Origin: Streptomyces carpinensis
Lineage (GTDB): Bacteria > Actinomycetota > Actinomycetes > Streptomycetales > Streptomycetaceae
NCBI RefSeq assembly: GCF_002154505.1
Contig: NZ_MUBM01000370.1
Location: 1 to 42,150, forward strand
Direction: 5' to 3'
DNA: 42,150 nucleotides
The position numbers and the translations under genes are program-made. The notes beneath the pieces were generated by a model. That model did not search any database, had not been told where the DNA came from, and was given only the letters and a program-made list of their open reading frames with translations. Shown piece after piece: positions 7,929 to 15,831 of the stretch (the stretch's first letter is position 1; every line of letters starts with the position of its first letter).

Positions 7929-7975
7929 AGCTTCCCAAGCTGAGAGCGCGAGTTCGATTCTCGTCACCCGCTCCA
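7929..7975 (+). mobile_element. Attachment core: 3' half of tRNA-Gly(CCC)
   Basis: From AGCTTCCCAAGCTGAG through the T-arm (GAGTTCGATTCTC) to CACCCGCTCCA this matches the 3' half of an actinobacterial glycine tRNA with anticodon CCC, including encoded CCA. The bases upstream do not form the D-arm or the 5' acceptor strand, and the anticodon stem pairs only three bases deep. It is therefore a duplicated 3' end left by site-specific integration, not a working tRNA. With arm repeats on one side and an integrase C-terminus on the other, it has the order of an attP site. Confidence 0.75.
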
Positions 7976-7978
7976 GGA

Positions 7979-8012
7979 AACCCCCAGGTCAGAGGCCCGG
8001 GGGTTCTTTGTT
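7979..8012 (+). terminator. tRNA-type terminator after the attachment core
   Basis: AACCCCC and GGGGGTT form a 7-bp stem around a 13-base loop, followed by CTTTGTTG. This is the kind of terminator that follows tRNA genes and would have been copied or retained with the attachment core. Confidence 0.6.
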
Positions 8013-8280
8013 GTCCAGACCGGTAGGCAGTGCGCGCACCACAACCGCACCATTGGCCCTCCGGTGGCTTCTCCTTGTGGTGCGCGCGGTCGCCGTTGTG
8101 GTGCTTCGCACGTTCGGCGCGTACGAGGTCGTCGAGCCCGGCGGCGACCTCCCGTTCCCACTCCTCGGCGGAGTCCTGATAGATCAGCGCCGCCTTCTCG
8201 GAGGACTGGCCGGCGCGCACCATCGTGTCCCGGAGGGTGGCACCCGAGCGGGTCGACAGGGTGTGTCCGGTGTGCCGCCT

Positions 8281-8796
8281 CTGCGGCGCGCCGCGTGCAG
8301 GGGGCAGGTTGGATCAACCCGTACGGGCCATGGAGAGGGGCGGCATCGCTGAGCGGTTTACGTGGCACGAGCGCCGCCGACCGCGGCCAAGGCCGCTGTG
8401 CTGTCGGCCAGGCAAGCGGCGGAAGGGGTGGCGCCGGGGCCGGGCGACCAGGCCGGGCAGAAAAGGCCGGCACAACCGGGCCGCCGTACCGCCGCCGTCA
8501 CGGATGCGGCAGCGTGAGCGGACCAACGCCGGGAGATGGATCGAGGGGGAGCAGCTGCTGCCGCGATGTGGCCGAGCCCGTCATGGGCGCTCCGCCAGGC
8601 GCGCCCCCATCGTGGCCAAGCGTTCGGCCGTCGGGCCGTCCCTGGGCCGTGCGAGGCCGACCAACGTTGACAGATGACAACAACTGGTCGGGGGATCAAC
8701 GCGGGTCAGATGTGCGTGTTCACGGCGGGGCGCAGGTAGGGGAGTTGCCGCATCAGATCCAGAAGATCTGACCGAGCGCGTTTACTTGGGACGCGT
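8281..8796. other. GC-rich stretch without a supported gene
   Basis: Between the integrase stub and the DUF1963-like gene there are several overlapping frames but none with a ribosome site and a recognisable product. A plus-strand GTG at about 8360 opens a 50-codon alanine/proline-rich frame that I do not trust. The stretch is probably decayed mobile-element or chromosomal junction DNA. Confidence 0.4.
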
Positions 8797-9354
8797 TCAG
8801 CGCTGCCAAAGGAACGCGGCTTCACCGCAGGGCTGACAGCTGAAGACGTAACCGCGGCCACCACCGCCGAAGTTCGCTGAGGTAGCGAAGTCGTGCCCTT
8901 CCTCCAGCTCCGCTGTGAACGTCATCCGGGCGGCGCAGGTGGGACACGCGGGGGTCTCGTCGCCCTGGATCCAGTCGGGCTCACCGCCCAGCCGTCCAAG
9001 AATCGGCTCATCGGTGGGGGGATCAGTGGGATGGAGGCGCAGGGCAGTGACGGCACCCAAGAGCGTTTCGCCCTCGGCGGGGATGGTGGCCGGGGTGAGG
9101 CCGCCGGAAAAGAGGTAGGCGCGGTTGGCGCCGGCGGCAGCGTCCCAGTCGTCGCACATGCCGGGCTCGTTCTGGCAGAAGAACACCGCCACCGCACCGA
9201 TGTCGAGGGGCAAGTGGGCGAGAAACTGCATAGGTCCCCCACAATTGCGGCACTTCGGCCAGACGAATCCCTCGGGGACGAGGGGGACACCGCCGGTGCG
9301 AGGAATGGGCACGTCGGCAGCGGTCTCGCCGTCGTAGATCAGCAACATGGCCAC
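8797..9354 (-). CDS. DUF1963-like (YwqG-type) zinc-ribbon protein
   Basis: A 185-residue soluble protein with GGVPLVPEGFVWP, then CRNCGGPMQFLAHLPL and AVFFCQNEPGMCDDWD, the order of motifs in the DUF1963/YwqG family. In that family a GG-P-WP strand precedes a 'FLAQ' strand. Two cysteine pairs, CRNC and CPTC/CQPC, add probable zinc ribbons in the middle and at the end (SCQPCGEAAFLW). Function is unknown for the family. The start is either the GTG at 9354 or the ATG two codons later; neither has a clear ribosome site. The gene stands alone just outside the integrase remnant. Confidence 0.7.
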   Translation of the reverse strand: MAMLLIYDGETAADVPIPRTGGVPLVPEGFVWPKCRNCGGPMQFLAHLPLDIGAVAVFFCQNEPGMCDDWDAAAGANRAYLFSGGLTPATIPAEGETLLGAVTALRLHPTDPPTDEPILGRLGGEPDWIQGDETPACPTCAARMTFTAELEEGHDFATSANFGGGGRGYVFSCQPCGEAAFLWQR

Positions 9355-9734
9355 AGCCTAGGTCGGCGGCTTGCGCTATGGGCCTGACGTCGCTTGCTGA
9401 GCACGGGAGGCAGAGGACGCCGCGACCGTGCGCCCCGCCACGCTCGGAGCACGTGTCCCCTGCGTGCCCGATCCGACGGCGAGCGGCGGGGAACGACGGG
9501 GAACGTCGGCAAGCCGCCAGGAAAGGCCAGCGCCCAGCACCCTCGCGGGTCAGGCCAGATCCTGTTACGCACTCTTCCAAACTGGTGCTCCAAGATCCGA
9601 GCGCGGCGGCGCTTGACTGGGTCATTGAAACTCCGGGCCAAAGTCACTGCACCGACCGCGTGGGCGGGTGCTGGCGTTGTCCCATGGTCACGACAGTGGT
9701 CGCGATATAGCCCTGCGGCCCGATCGCACTCATC
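9355..9734. other. Intergenic stretch, nothing recognised
   Basis: A 380-base interval between divergently oriented genes. I find no RNA gene, no protein-like frame and no striking repeat. It must hold the upstream signals for both neighbours. Confidence 0.4.
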
Positions 9735-10058
9735 ATGAGCGGCATGCAAAGTGCTGAGGTAGAAGCAAGAACTGCCAAGACACGGGGATCGCTTGGCAGC
9801 GTCTCGGTCCTCTTCTTCGTACTGGGGAGCGTTGACGCGGGGATTTACCTCGCCGAGTTGATCACGGTTGGTGACCGCTACGTCCAGATGCTTGAGTCCG
9901 CTTTTGCCGTGCTGTTCGTAAGCTGGATTACCGGAGCCGTGCACCTCCGCCGGACCAGGAAGGCAGAGAGGCAGAACAGGTCGGGGTCACCGGTCCCGGC
10001 GCCTGTGCGGTGCAGCAGCGATTTGCGGCTGACGGAGTCGTGGGCTGAGTGCTGGTGA
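9735..10058 (+). CDS. Small two-helix membrane protein
   Basis: A 107-residue product with two hydrophobic helices, SVSVLFFVLGSVDAGIYLAEL (about 23-43) and ESAFAVLFVSWITGAVHL (about 54-71), followed by a basic cytoplasmic stretch HLRRTRKAERQNR. Starts at 9735 or at the Met three codons later are equally possible, and neither has a strong ribosome site. The C-terminal 30 residues look poorly ordered, so the 3' end may be eroded. No family recognised. Confidence 0.45.
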   Translation: MSGMQSAEVEARTAKTRGSLGSVSVLFFVLGSVDAGIYLAELITVGDRYVQMLESAFAVLFVSWITGAVHLRRTRKAERQNRSGSPVPAPVRCSSDLRLTESWAECW

Positions 10059-10371
10059 TCACCTTTCTGTTGTTGCAGTGAAGGCCTCCGCGTCGGCGGC
10101 GACGTGTCAAGCGACCCACTGACGTCTGAAATCAACGGCTGACACCAGCAGCGACGGACGGAGCCGGACGAAAGCGGCCCCGAGCGACCATCGCACCGCC
10201 GCCAGGCTGAGCCTTCCCTAGCTTCTAGGGGTGCCGTGATCGACCTGATAAGGATGAGGCCAGCGAGGCCGATGCGGTACAGCGGCGAAGTACAGCGATC
10301 ACAGCAAGCGCCCGCATCCTCGTAGAGCCGTAGCCTGACCGAAACGGCCCTCCCCGACCGCCCCACAAGAG
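10059..10371. other. Intergenic stretch between converging small genes
   Basis: No supported gene. It contains AGCTTCTAGGGGTGCCGTGA and scattered GC-rich frames. A minus-strand frame extends the neighbouring small membrane gene in a different phase (RLLLLLCVALVGRSGR), which hints that the neighbour has lost its proper 3' end by frameshift. Confidence 0.35.
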
Positions 10372-10551
10372 CTACACACAGAAGCAGAAGAAGCCGCACC
10401 CTGAAAAGATGTGGCTGAACCCGTGGGGCACGGGGCGCAGGACCCGGCCTCGTTCCCATGGGTGGATCCCGCCGGTGGTGAGCCCCGCCACGCCGAACCC
10501 CACCATGCCCAGAGCGAAGGCCATCAACGCCAACAGGATCAAGTGGTTCAT
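10372..10551 (-). CDS. Small membrane protein, possibly 3'-truncated
   Basis: The ATG at 10551 follows GGGAGGTGCG, an excellent ribosome site, so a short gene is well supported. The product begins MNHLILLALMAFALGMVGFG and continues with VAGLTTGGIHPWERGRVLRP, one clear transmembrane helix and then a loop. It ends abruptly after 59 residues in SGCGFFCFCV, where a second helix would be expected. The adjacent frame then supplies a leucine-rich segment. I read it as a small integral membrane protein whose 3' part is frameshifted. Function unknown. It is divergent from the MMPL gene. Confidence 0.5.
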   Translation of the reverse strand: MNHLILLALMAFALGMVGFGVAGLTTGGIHPWERGRVLRPVPHGFSHIFSGCGFFCFCV

Positions 10552-10727
10552 CGCACCTCCCAGCGGGGATCGTGGCGCGCGAGCGCCTCGCCGGAGTGCC
10601 GACAGCTCAGCGCGGCCTTGCCCGGCCCACGGGAAGCTCTCGCGGTCCGTGTCCACCGAACGGTGGACCCGAAGTTCAACCCGTCACCTCTGTCTGCCAA
10701 CCGCCTTGCCCAGCAAGGCTTTCGGGT

Positions 10728-12926
10728 ATGAACCCACTCACTGTACGCATGGCACGTTGGAGTGCCCGGCACCCCTGGCGGGCCATCATCGGCTGGCTCG
10801 TGTTCGTGGTGCTGTGCCTGGGGATCGGCAGTGCCGTCGGTACACACAGCGCGACGACAGCCGACTACCGGGTCGGCGAGGCCGGCCGGGCGGAGGCGAT
10901 GGCCGCCGAGGGGCACCTGGAGCGCAGGTCCACCGAGCAGGTGCTGATCTCCTCCCGGTCGGACCCGCTCGACCGGAGCACGGCCGAGGCCGCCGCGAGA
11001 GACCTGACGGCCCGGATGCGGGGGCTGCCCGACGTGGCGGGCGTGGCCGACCCGGTGCTGTCCGACGATCGCCGGATCCTCATGGTCGAGGTGGCCCTGA
11101 AGGGCGAGGAGCGGGACGCCAAGGACAAGGTCGGCGCACTGGTCGAGCAGACCCGGGCGGTGGGGAAGGCGTATCCGGGGCTGCTGCTGGAGGAGACCGG
11201 CAGTCCCTCCATCAGTGAGGGAGTCGACCGGCAGCGCAGCGACGACCTGGCGCTGTCGGAGGAGATCACGCTTCCCATCACCCTGATCACCCTGCTGGTC
11301 GTGTTCGGGTCCGTGACCATGGCGGGAGTGCCCCTGCTGCTCGCGCTGTCGTCGATCGCGGCGGCCGTCGGACTGTCGATGGTGGTGTCCCACCTCTCCC
11401 CTGACGCCGGGGTCGGTACGAACGTCATCCTCATGATCGGCCTCGCGGTCGGCGTCGACTACACGCTCTTCTATCTCAAGCGAGAGCGGGAGGAGCGCGC
11501 CCGCTCGGGCGGCCGGCTGAGTTCCGAGGCACTGGTGGAGCTGGCCGCGGCGACCTCGGGCCGGGCGGTCGTGGTGTCCGGACTCGCGGTCGTGGCCTCC
11601 ACCGCCACGCTGTACCTGGCCGCCGATGTCATCTTCTCCTCGCTTGCCACCGGCACGATCGTGGTCGTCCTGGTCGCGGTGGCGAGTTCCCTGACGGCAC
11701 TGCCCGCGCTCCTGGTCAAGCTCGGCCAGCGGCAGGAGCGCAGGGTGCGGCGCCGCGCCGAGCGCGGGAGGCCGGCTCGGCGGGTGCGGGGCGACGGCGG
11801 GGGCCGCGTGTGGGCCGCTCTGCTGCGACCCGCGAGCCGGCATCCTCTGGCCACCCTGTGCGTCTCCGTGCTCGCCCTGGTCGCGCTCGTCACGCCTCTG
11901 GCCGGGCTGAAGATCACGGAGATGAGCCGGGACACGCACTCCCGCGACATCCCCGCCATGCGCGTGTACGACCGGCTGAACGAGGCGTTCCCGGACCACC
12001 GGGTCACGCACCAGGTCGTCGTACGGGCCGACGCCGCGCGCGCCGGTGAGGTCACCAGCGCCCTGCACGAGCTGGCCCGGCGTGCCGGCGACGACCCGCT
12101 GTTCGCCGGCGCCTCGCGCATCCGGACCTCCGCCGACCGGCGGATCAGCACGCTCGAACTGAAGGTGCCGTACCTGGGCAACTCCGACCAGGCGTACGAC
12201 TCCCTCGACCACCTGCGGAAGGACTACCTGCCCGCGACCGTGGGCCGGATCGCCGGGGCGGAGTTCGGAGTGAGCGGGGACGTCGCCCGGTACGCCGACT
12301 ATCCCGCCCACCAGAACAGCAAACTCCCCTGGGTGCTGGGGGCGTTGCTGTTGGTCACCTTCGCGATGACCACGTACGCGTTCCGCTCGGTGGTGCTGGG
12401 ACTGATCGGTGTCGGGTTGAACCTCCTGTCCGCGGCGGCGGCGCTCGGGCTGCTCGTCCTGGTCTTCCAAGGGTCCTGGGCGGAGGGGTTGTTGGACTTC
12501 CACTCCACGGGGTCGATCGGATCGCGCGTGCCGCTGTTCCTCTTCGTGATCCTCTTCGGGCTCTCGATGGACTACCAGGTGTTCGTGGTGAGCCGGATCC
12601 GCGAGGCCGTGCTCGCGGGGGTGCCGACGCGGCAGGCCGTACTCGACGGAATCCGCCGGTCGGCGAGCGTGGTGACGAGCGCGGCGGTGGTGATGACGAC
12701 CGTCTTCGTGAGCTTCGTCTTCCTGCACATCATCGAGATGAAGCAGATCGGCTTCGTCCTCGCCGCGGCCGTGCTGCTCGACGCGTTCATCGTCCGCATC
12801 ATGATCCTGCCGTCGGCGATGCTGCTGCTCGGGGATGCGAGTTGGTGGCCCGGGCGAGCAGCGGTGCGCACGGCGGCGGCCTCGGCCGAAACGTCCGACG
12901 GGCGGCCGATGGTCGACGTACCTTGA
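10728..12926 (+). CDS. MMPL/RND family exporter
   Basis: A 732-residue transporter of the MMPL family, proton-driven exporters of lipids, pigments or drugs in actinobacteria. The start at MNPLTVRMARWSARHPWRAI gives the usual cytoplasmic leader before helix 1; the longer frame upstream is GC-rich noise. Two repeats are visible. Each has a large periplasmic loop after the first helix, followed by a helix cluster containing MIGLAVGVDYTLFYLKRERE (first) and FGLSMDYQVFVVSRIREAV (second), the conserved GxxxDY(x)xFxxxR motif of RND/MMPL pumps. About 12 membrane helices are expected. The sensor kinase begins 5 bases after its stop, so the pump and the two-component pair are probably one transcript. 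The substrate cannot be deduced. Confidence 0.9.
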   Translation: MNPLTVRMARWSARHPWRAIIGWLVFVVLCLGIGSAVGTHSATTADYRVGEAGRAEAMAAEGHLERRSTEQVLISSRSDPLDRSTAEAAARDLTARMRGLPDVAGVADPVLSDDRRILMVEVALKGEERDAKDKVGALVEQTRAVGKAYPGLLLEETGSPSISEGVDRQRSDDLALSEEITLPITLITLLVVFGSVTMAGVPLLLALSSIAAAVGLSMVVSHLSPDAGVGTNVILMIGLAVGVDYTLFYLKREREERARSGGRLSSEALVELAAATSGRAVVVSGLAVVASTATLYLAADVIFSSLATGTIVVVLVAVASSLTALPALLVKLGQRQERRVRRRAERGRPARRVRGDGGGRVWAALLRPASRHPLATLCVSVLALVALVTPLAGLKITEMSRDTHSRDIPAMRVYDRLNEAFPDHRVTHQVVVRADAARAGEVTSALHELARRAGDDPLFAGASRIRTSADRRISTLELKVPYLGNSDQAYDSLDHLRKDYLPATVGRIAGAEFGVSGDVARYADYPAHQNSKLPWVLGALLLVTFAMTTYAFRSVVLGLIGVGLNLLSAAAALGLLVLVFQGSWAEGLLDFHSTGSIGSRVPLFLFVILFGLSMDYQVFVVSRIREAVLAGVPTRQAVLDGIRRSASVVTSAAVVMTTVFVSFVFLHIIEMKQIGFVLAAAVLLDAFIVRIMILPSAMLLLGDASWWPGRAAVRTAAASAETSDGRPMVDVP

Positions 12927-12931
12927 AGGTC

Positions 12932-14131
12932 ATGACTGCTCTGACCGCTCCCTCGGCCGACGCCTTCTGGGCCGCGTCGCTGCGCCGGTGGAACACGGTG
13001 TGCTGGGTGCTGTTCGGTGCGATGGCCGTCGGGCTGGTGACGACGGCTCCGCCCGGCGGGAGCAAGTACAAGGCGCTCGCGCTGCTCAGCTGCGTGGTGC
13101 TGTGCTACGCCGTACTCGACCGCTTCCCCCGGAATCCGGTTGTACGTCCACAGGCGTACCTGTCGGTGCTCGTCCTCGCACTCGGTGGGCTGGCGTATCT
13201 GGGCAGCAGCTATGCGGCGCTGTTCATGGTGACGCTGCCGCACTACTGGATGTTCGGGCGCACTCCCAGGGCCTCGATGGGATTCCTCGGGCTCGCGACC
13301 GGCGCCACGGTGGCCGGCAGCCTGGTCCGGCAGGGCTGGTCGGCGGAGTTCTTCGGCGAGACGCTGGTGTCCACGCTGATCGTGGTCGCGGTGGGCGTAC
13401 TGATCGGCCTGTGGGCGCACTCGGTCGTCGCGCAGAGCAGCGAACGGGCCCGGCTCATCGAGGAGTTGGAGCGCACACAGGCGCGTCTTTCCGAGGCGCA
13501 CCAGCGCCAGGGCGCGGCGGACGAACGGGAACGCATCGCACGGGACATCCACGACACGCTGGCGCAGGGCTTCGCGTCGATCATCGTCCTCGCGGAGGCG
13601 GCCCGGGCGGGGATGTCCGAGGATCCGGCACGCAGTGCCCAGCAGCTGCGGTCGATCGAATCCACCGCCCGGGAGAACCTCGCCGAGGCCCGTGAGCTGG
13701 TCGCCTCGGCCGGGCAGCCGGGCCCGGGCCGCGAGGAGTCCGGTTCGGTGGCGCAGACGCTGCGCCGCACGCTGGACCGCTTCGCGGAGGACACCGAGCT
13801 CACCGTGGACGCCGATCTGTCAGACCTCGACTGCGACCAGCAGACCCGGATCGCGTTGCTCCGCTGCACCCAGGAGTCCCTGGCCAACGTGCGCAAGCAC
13901 GCGCGCGCGTCCACGGTCGGCGTGGTGCTGGTCCGGCGGCCGTATGGGGTGGAGCTGGAGATCACCGACGACGGAGCCGGATTCGTAGTGGACGAGTCGA
14001 CGGGTTTCGGGCTCGACGGCATGCGCAAACGACTGGCGGAACTGGGCGGGAGGCTCACGGTGACGAGTTCGGTGGGCGACGGGACGCGAGTCCTCGCAGT
14101 GATCCCCATGGCGGACGAGGTGGGGGCATGA
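12932..14131 (+). CDS. NarL-type sensor histidine kinase
   Basis: A 399-residue membrane kinase. The ATG at 12932 follows GAAGG. About five transmembrane helices occupy residues 20-165, including LALLSCVVLCYAVL and STLIVVAVGVLIGLW. They are followed by a coiled linker and a HisKA_3 box ERIARDIHDTLAQGF with H207 as the phosphorylated histidine. The HATPase domain shows the N-box ESLANVRKHA (N319), the G1 box DDGAG (346-350) and GFGL (358-361). No periplasmic sensor domain is evident, so it likely senses within the membrane. Its stop overlaps the start of the response regulator (ATGA), typical of a cognate pair. The MMPL exporter just upstream is the likely partner or target. Confidence 0.93.
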   Translation: MTALTAPSADAFWAASLRRWNTVCWVLFGAMAVGLVTTAPPGGSKYKALALLSCVVLCYAVLDRFPRNPVVRPQAYLSVLVLALGGLAYLGSSYAALFMVTLPHYWMFGRTPRASMGFLGLATGATVAGSLVRQGWSAEFFGETLVSTLIVVAVGVLIGLWAHSVVAQSSERARLIEELERTQARLSEAHQRQGAADERERIARDIHDTLAQGFASIIVLAEAARAGMSEDPARSAQQLRSIESTARENLAEARELVASAGQPGPGREESGSVAQTLRRTLDRFAEDTELTVDADLSDLDCDQQTRIALLRCTQESLANVRKHARASTVGVVLVRRPYGVELEITDDGAGFVVDESTGFGLDGMRKRLAELGGRLTVTSSVGDGTRVLAVIPMADEVGA

Positions 14132-14766
14132 GCGAGGGGGCTGTGCGCATCGTCGTGGTGGACGATCACACCGTGATGCGCGCCGGGGTCGTCGCTCTGC
14201 TCGCCGACGAGGACAGTATCGAGATCGTCGGTGAGGCGGAGGACGGGCGTGCGGCGCTGGACCTCGTGGAGCGGTACGGCCCCGACGTGGCCCTGGTCGA
14301 TCTGCGGATGCCCGTGCTGGACGGGGTGGCGACGACGACCGAGATCGTCGCCAGGCATCCGCGCACCCGTGTCCTGATCCTGACGACGTACGACACGGAT
14401 ACGGAGATCGAACGCGGGGTGGAAGCCGGTGCCATCGGCTACCTGCTCAAGGACACCACCCGAGAACAGCTCGTCGACGCCGTCCACGCGGCGGCACGCG
14501 GTGAGACGGTGCTCGCTCCCCGGGTCGCCGCGAAGCTGGTGGCGCGGATGCGCCGGCCGGCCCAGGAACCGCTGACCGACCGCGAGACCGACGTCCTCAA
14601 CGCGGTGGCCGACGGCCTCACCAACGCCGAGATCGGCAGACGCCTCGTCATCGGCGAAGCCACGGTGAAGACGCACCTGCTGCGTCTGTTCGCCAAGCTC
14701 GATGTGAACGACCGGACGAGGGCGGTGGTGGTGGCCATGGAGAGGGGGCTCCTGCGGCGACCCTAG
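14128..14766 (+). CDS. NarL/FixJ response regulator
   Basis: A 212-residue regulator. The receiver domain has the acidic pair D12/D13, phosphoacceptor D58 in ALVDLRMP, and the conserved Lys in GYLLKDTT. The C-terminal LuxR-type helix-turn-helix reads LTDRETDVLNAVADGLTNAE followed by IGRRLVIGEATVKTHLLRLF. The start overlaps the kinase stop by four bases, giving translational coupling. It probably controls the upstream MMPL exporter, as in many such Streptomyces triplets, but that is inferred from position. Confidence 0.95.
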   Translation: MSEGAVRIVVVDDHTVMRAGVVALLADEDSIEIVGEAEDGRAALDLVERYGPDVALVDLRMPVLDGVATTTEIVARHPRTRVLILTTYDTDTEIERGVEAGAIGYLLKDTTREQLVDAVHAAARGETVLAPRVAAKLVARMRRPAQEPLTDRETDVLNAVADGLTNAEIGRRLVIGEATVKTHLLRLFAKLDVNDRTRAVVVAMERGLLRRP

Positions 14767-14867
14767 AGGCGTCCTGGTCCGTAGTCCGGCGGCCGGCCCG
14801 GCCCAACTCCTCGAAGCCGAGGTCGATCACCGACGCGGCCTCGCTCCAGCGACCCGCTCCACGATCG

Positions 14868-14900
14868 AGGCCCAGGTCACAGACCTGGGCCTTGTTTTTT
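14868..14900. terminator. Strong intrinsic terminator
   Basis: AGGCCCAGGTC and GACCTGGGCCT form a perfect 11-bp stem with a three-base loop, followed on the plus strand by TGTTTTTT. It sits between the convergent response-regulator gene and the ABC permease gene and can serve both, with the U-tract favouring the plus direction. Confidence 0.85.
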
Positions 14901-15012
14901 GGGCGCGGGGATCGGTCGCCGCGTGCCCGATCGGGCGGGTACGCCGACGGGTTTCGGCGTGCGCCGCCCTCGGGTGGGACGAGTCGCGGGACGGCCCGCG
15001 TCGTCATGGCGG

Positions 15013-15831
15013 TTACTTCGGGTCGCTGTTGAACTTCGAGGTCGACCACAGGTAGCCGAGCACCGTGAGGCCCAGGCACCAGACGACGGCGAGCCATCCG
15101 TTGTTGCCGATGCCGGTGCCGAGCAGCAGGCCGCGCAGGGTCTCGATGGCGGGCGTGAACGGCTGGTATTCGGCGATCGGTCGGAACCACCCCGGCATCG
15201 CGTGGATGGGGACGAAGGCGCTGGACAGAAGCGGCAGCAGGATCAGGGGCATGGCGTTGTTGCCGGCGGCCTCGGCGTTCGGGCTCACCAGGCCCATGCC
15301 GACCGCGATCCAGGTGAGCGCCGTGGCGAAGAGCACGAGCAGTCCGAACGCGGCGAGCCACTCCAGGACGGTGGCATCGGTGGAGCGGAAGCCGATGGCC
15401 ACGGCGACGGCGCCGACGAGGACCACGCTCGTGATCGACTGCAGCACGCTGCCGATGACGTGTCCGACGATCACGGAGCCGCGGTGGATCGCCATCGTGC
15501 GGAAGCGGGCGATGACGCCCTCGGTCATGTCGTTGGAGACGGAGACCGCGGTGCCGACCACGGTGCTGCCGATGGTCATCAGCAGCAGGCCCGGGACGAT
15601 GTAGGCGATGTACTCGGACCGGTTCGGACCGCCGCCGCCGATGCCCGCGCTCATGGTGTCGCCGAAGATGTAGACGAACAGCAGCAACAGCATGATCGGG
15701 GTGAGCAGCAGGTTCAGTGTGAGGGACGGGTAGCGCCGGGCGTGCAGGAGGTTGCGGCGCAGCATCGTGGAGCAGTCGCGTACGGCGAGGGAGATCCGGG
15801 CCGGGCGGGCGGGAGCCGGCGGTGTGCTCAT
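15013..15831 (-). CDS. ABC-2 type exporter permease (DrrB-like)
   Basis: A 272-residue ABC-2 membrane subunit with six hydrophobic segments, for example LLLTPIMLLLLFVYIFGD near 41-58 and AYIVPGLLLMTIGSTVVGT further on. The family motif AEAAGNNAMPLILLPLLSSAF precedes the last helices. It starts with ATG overlapping the TGA of the ATPase gene, so the two are made together. It resembles the daunorubicin-resistance permease group, which exports hydrophobic drugs or antibiotics. The real substrate here is unknown. It is the last gene of the DUF4097-ABC operon. Confidence 0.92.
   Translation of the reverse strand: MSTPPAPARPARISLAVRDCSTMLRRNLLHARRYPSLTLNLLLTPIMLLLLFVYIFGDTMSAGIGGGGPNRSEYIAYIVPGLLLMTIGSTVVGTAVSVSNDMTEGVIARFRTMAIHRGSVIVGHVIGSVLQSITSVVLVGAVAVAIGFRSTDATVLEWLAAFGLLVLFATALTWIAVGMGLVSPNAEAAGNNAMPLILLPLLSSAFVPIHAMPGWFRPIAEYQPFTPAIETLRGLLLGTGIGNNGWLAVVWCLGLTVLGYLWSTSKFNSDPK

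Larger units (their letters stand above)
7783..8280 (-). pseudogene. Tyrosine integrase, C-terminal remnant
   Basis: The minus strand reads RHTGHTLSTRSGATLRDTM, then VRAGQSSEKAALIYQDS and EEWEREVAAGLDDLV. This is the last part of a Streptomyces phage/ICE-type tyrosine recombinase. RHTGHT is the H-x-x-R region box, although the usual HDL before it is replaced by PQR, and the Y of LIYQ is the expected catalytic tyrosine. Ten or so codons upstream of the box there is an in-frame stop, and no integrase-like sequence lies beyond it, so all N-terminal domains are missing. Downstream the frame reads across the antisense of the tRNA fragment as GAGDENRTRALSLGS, a peptide that many integrases carry when they read through their own attachment site. 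It is not expected to be functional. Confidence 0.8.

Noticed and set aside
7929..7975. A complete tRNA-Gly gene
   Set aside because: The 5' acceptor strand and D-arm are absent upstream and the anticodon stem cannot form fully, so only the 3' attachment half is present.
8360..8517. A 50-codon plus-strand frame starting with GTG in the gap after the integrase stub
   Set aside because: Alanine/proline-rich, no convincing ribosome site and no family resemblance.
10548..12728. A 726-codon minus-strand frame antisense to the MMPL exporter
   Set aside because: His/Arg/Gln/Gly-rich translation with no recognisable motif, opposite a complete transporter.
14775..14890. Minus-strand segment reading SEAASVIDLGFEELGRAG next to the terminator
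   Set aside because: It looks coding-like but has no start or neighbouring continuation, and it lies in the short gap between two convergent genes. At most a relic.
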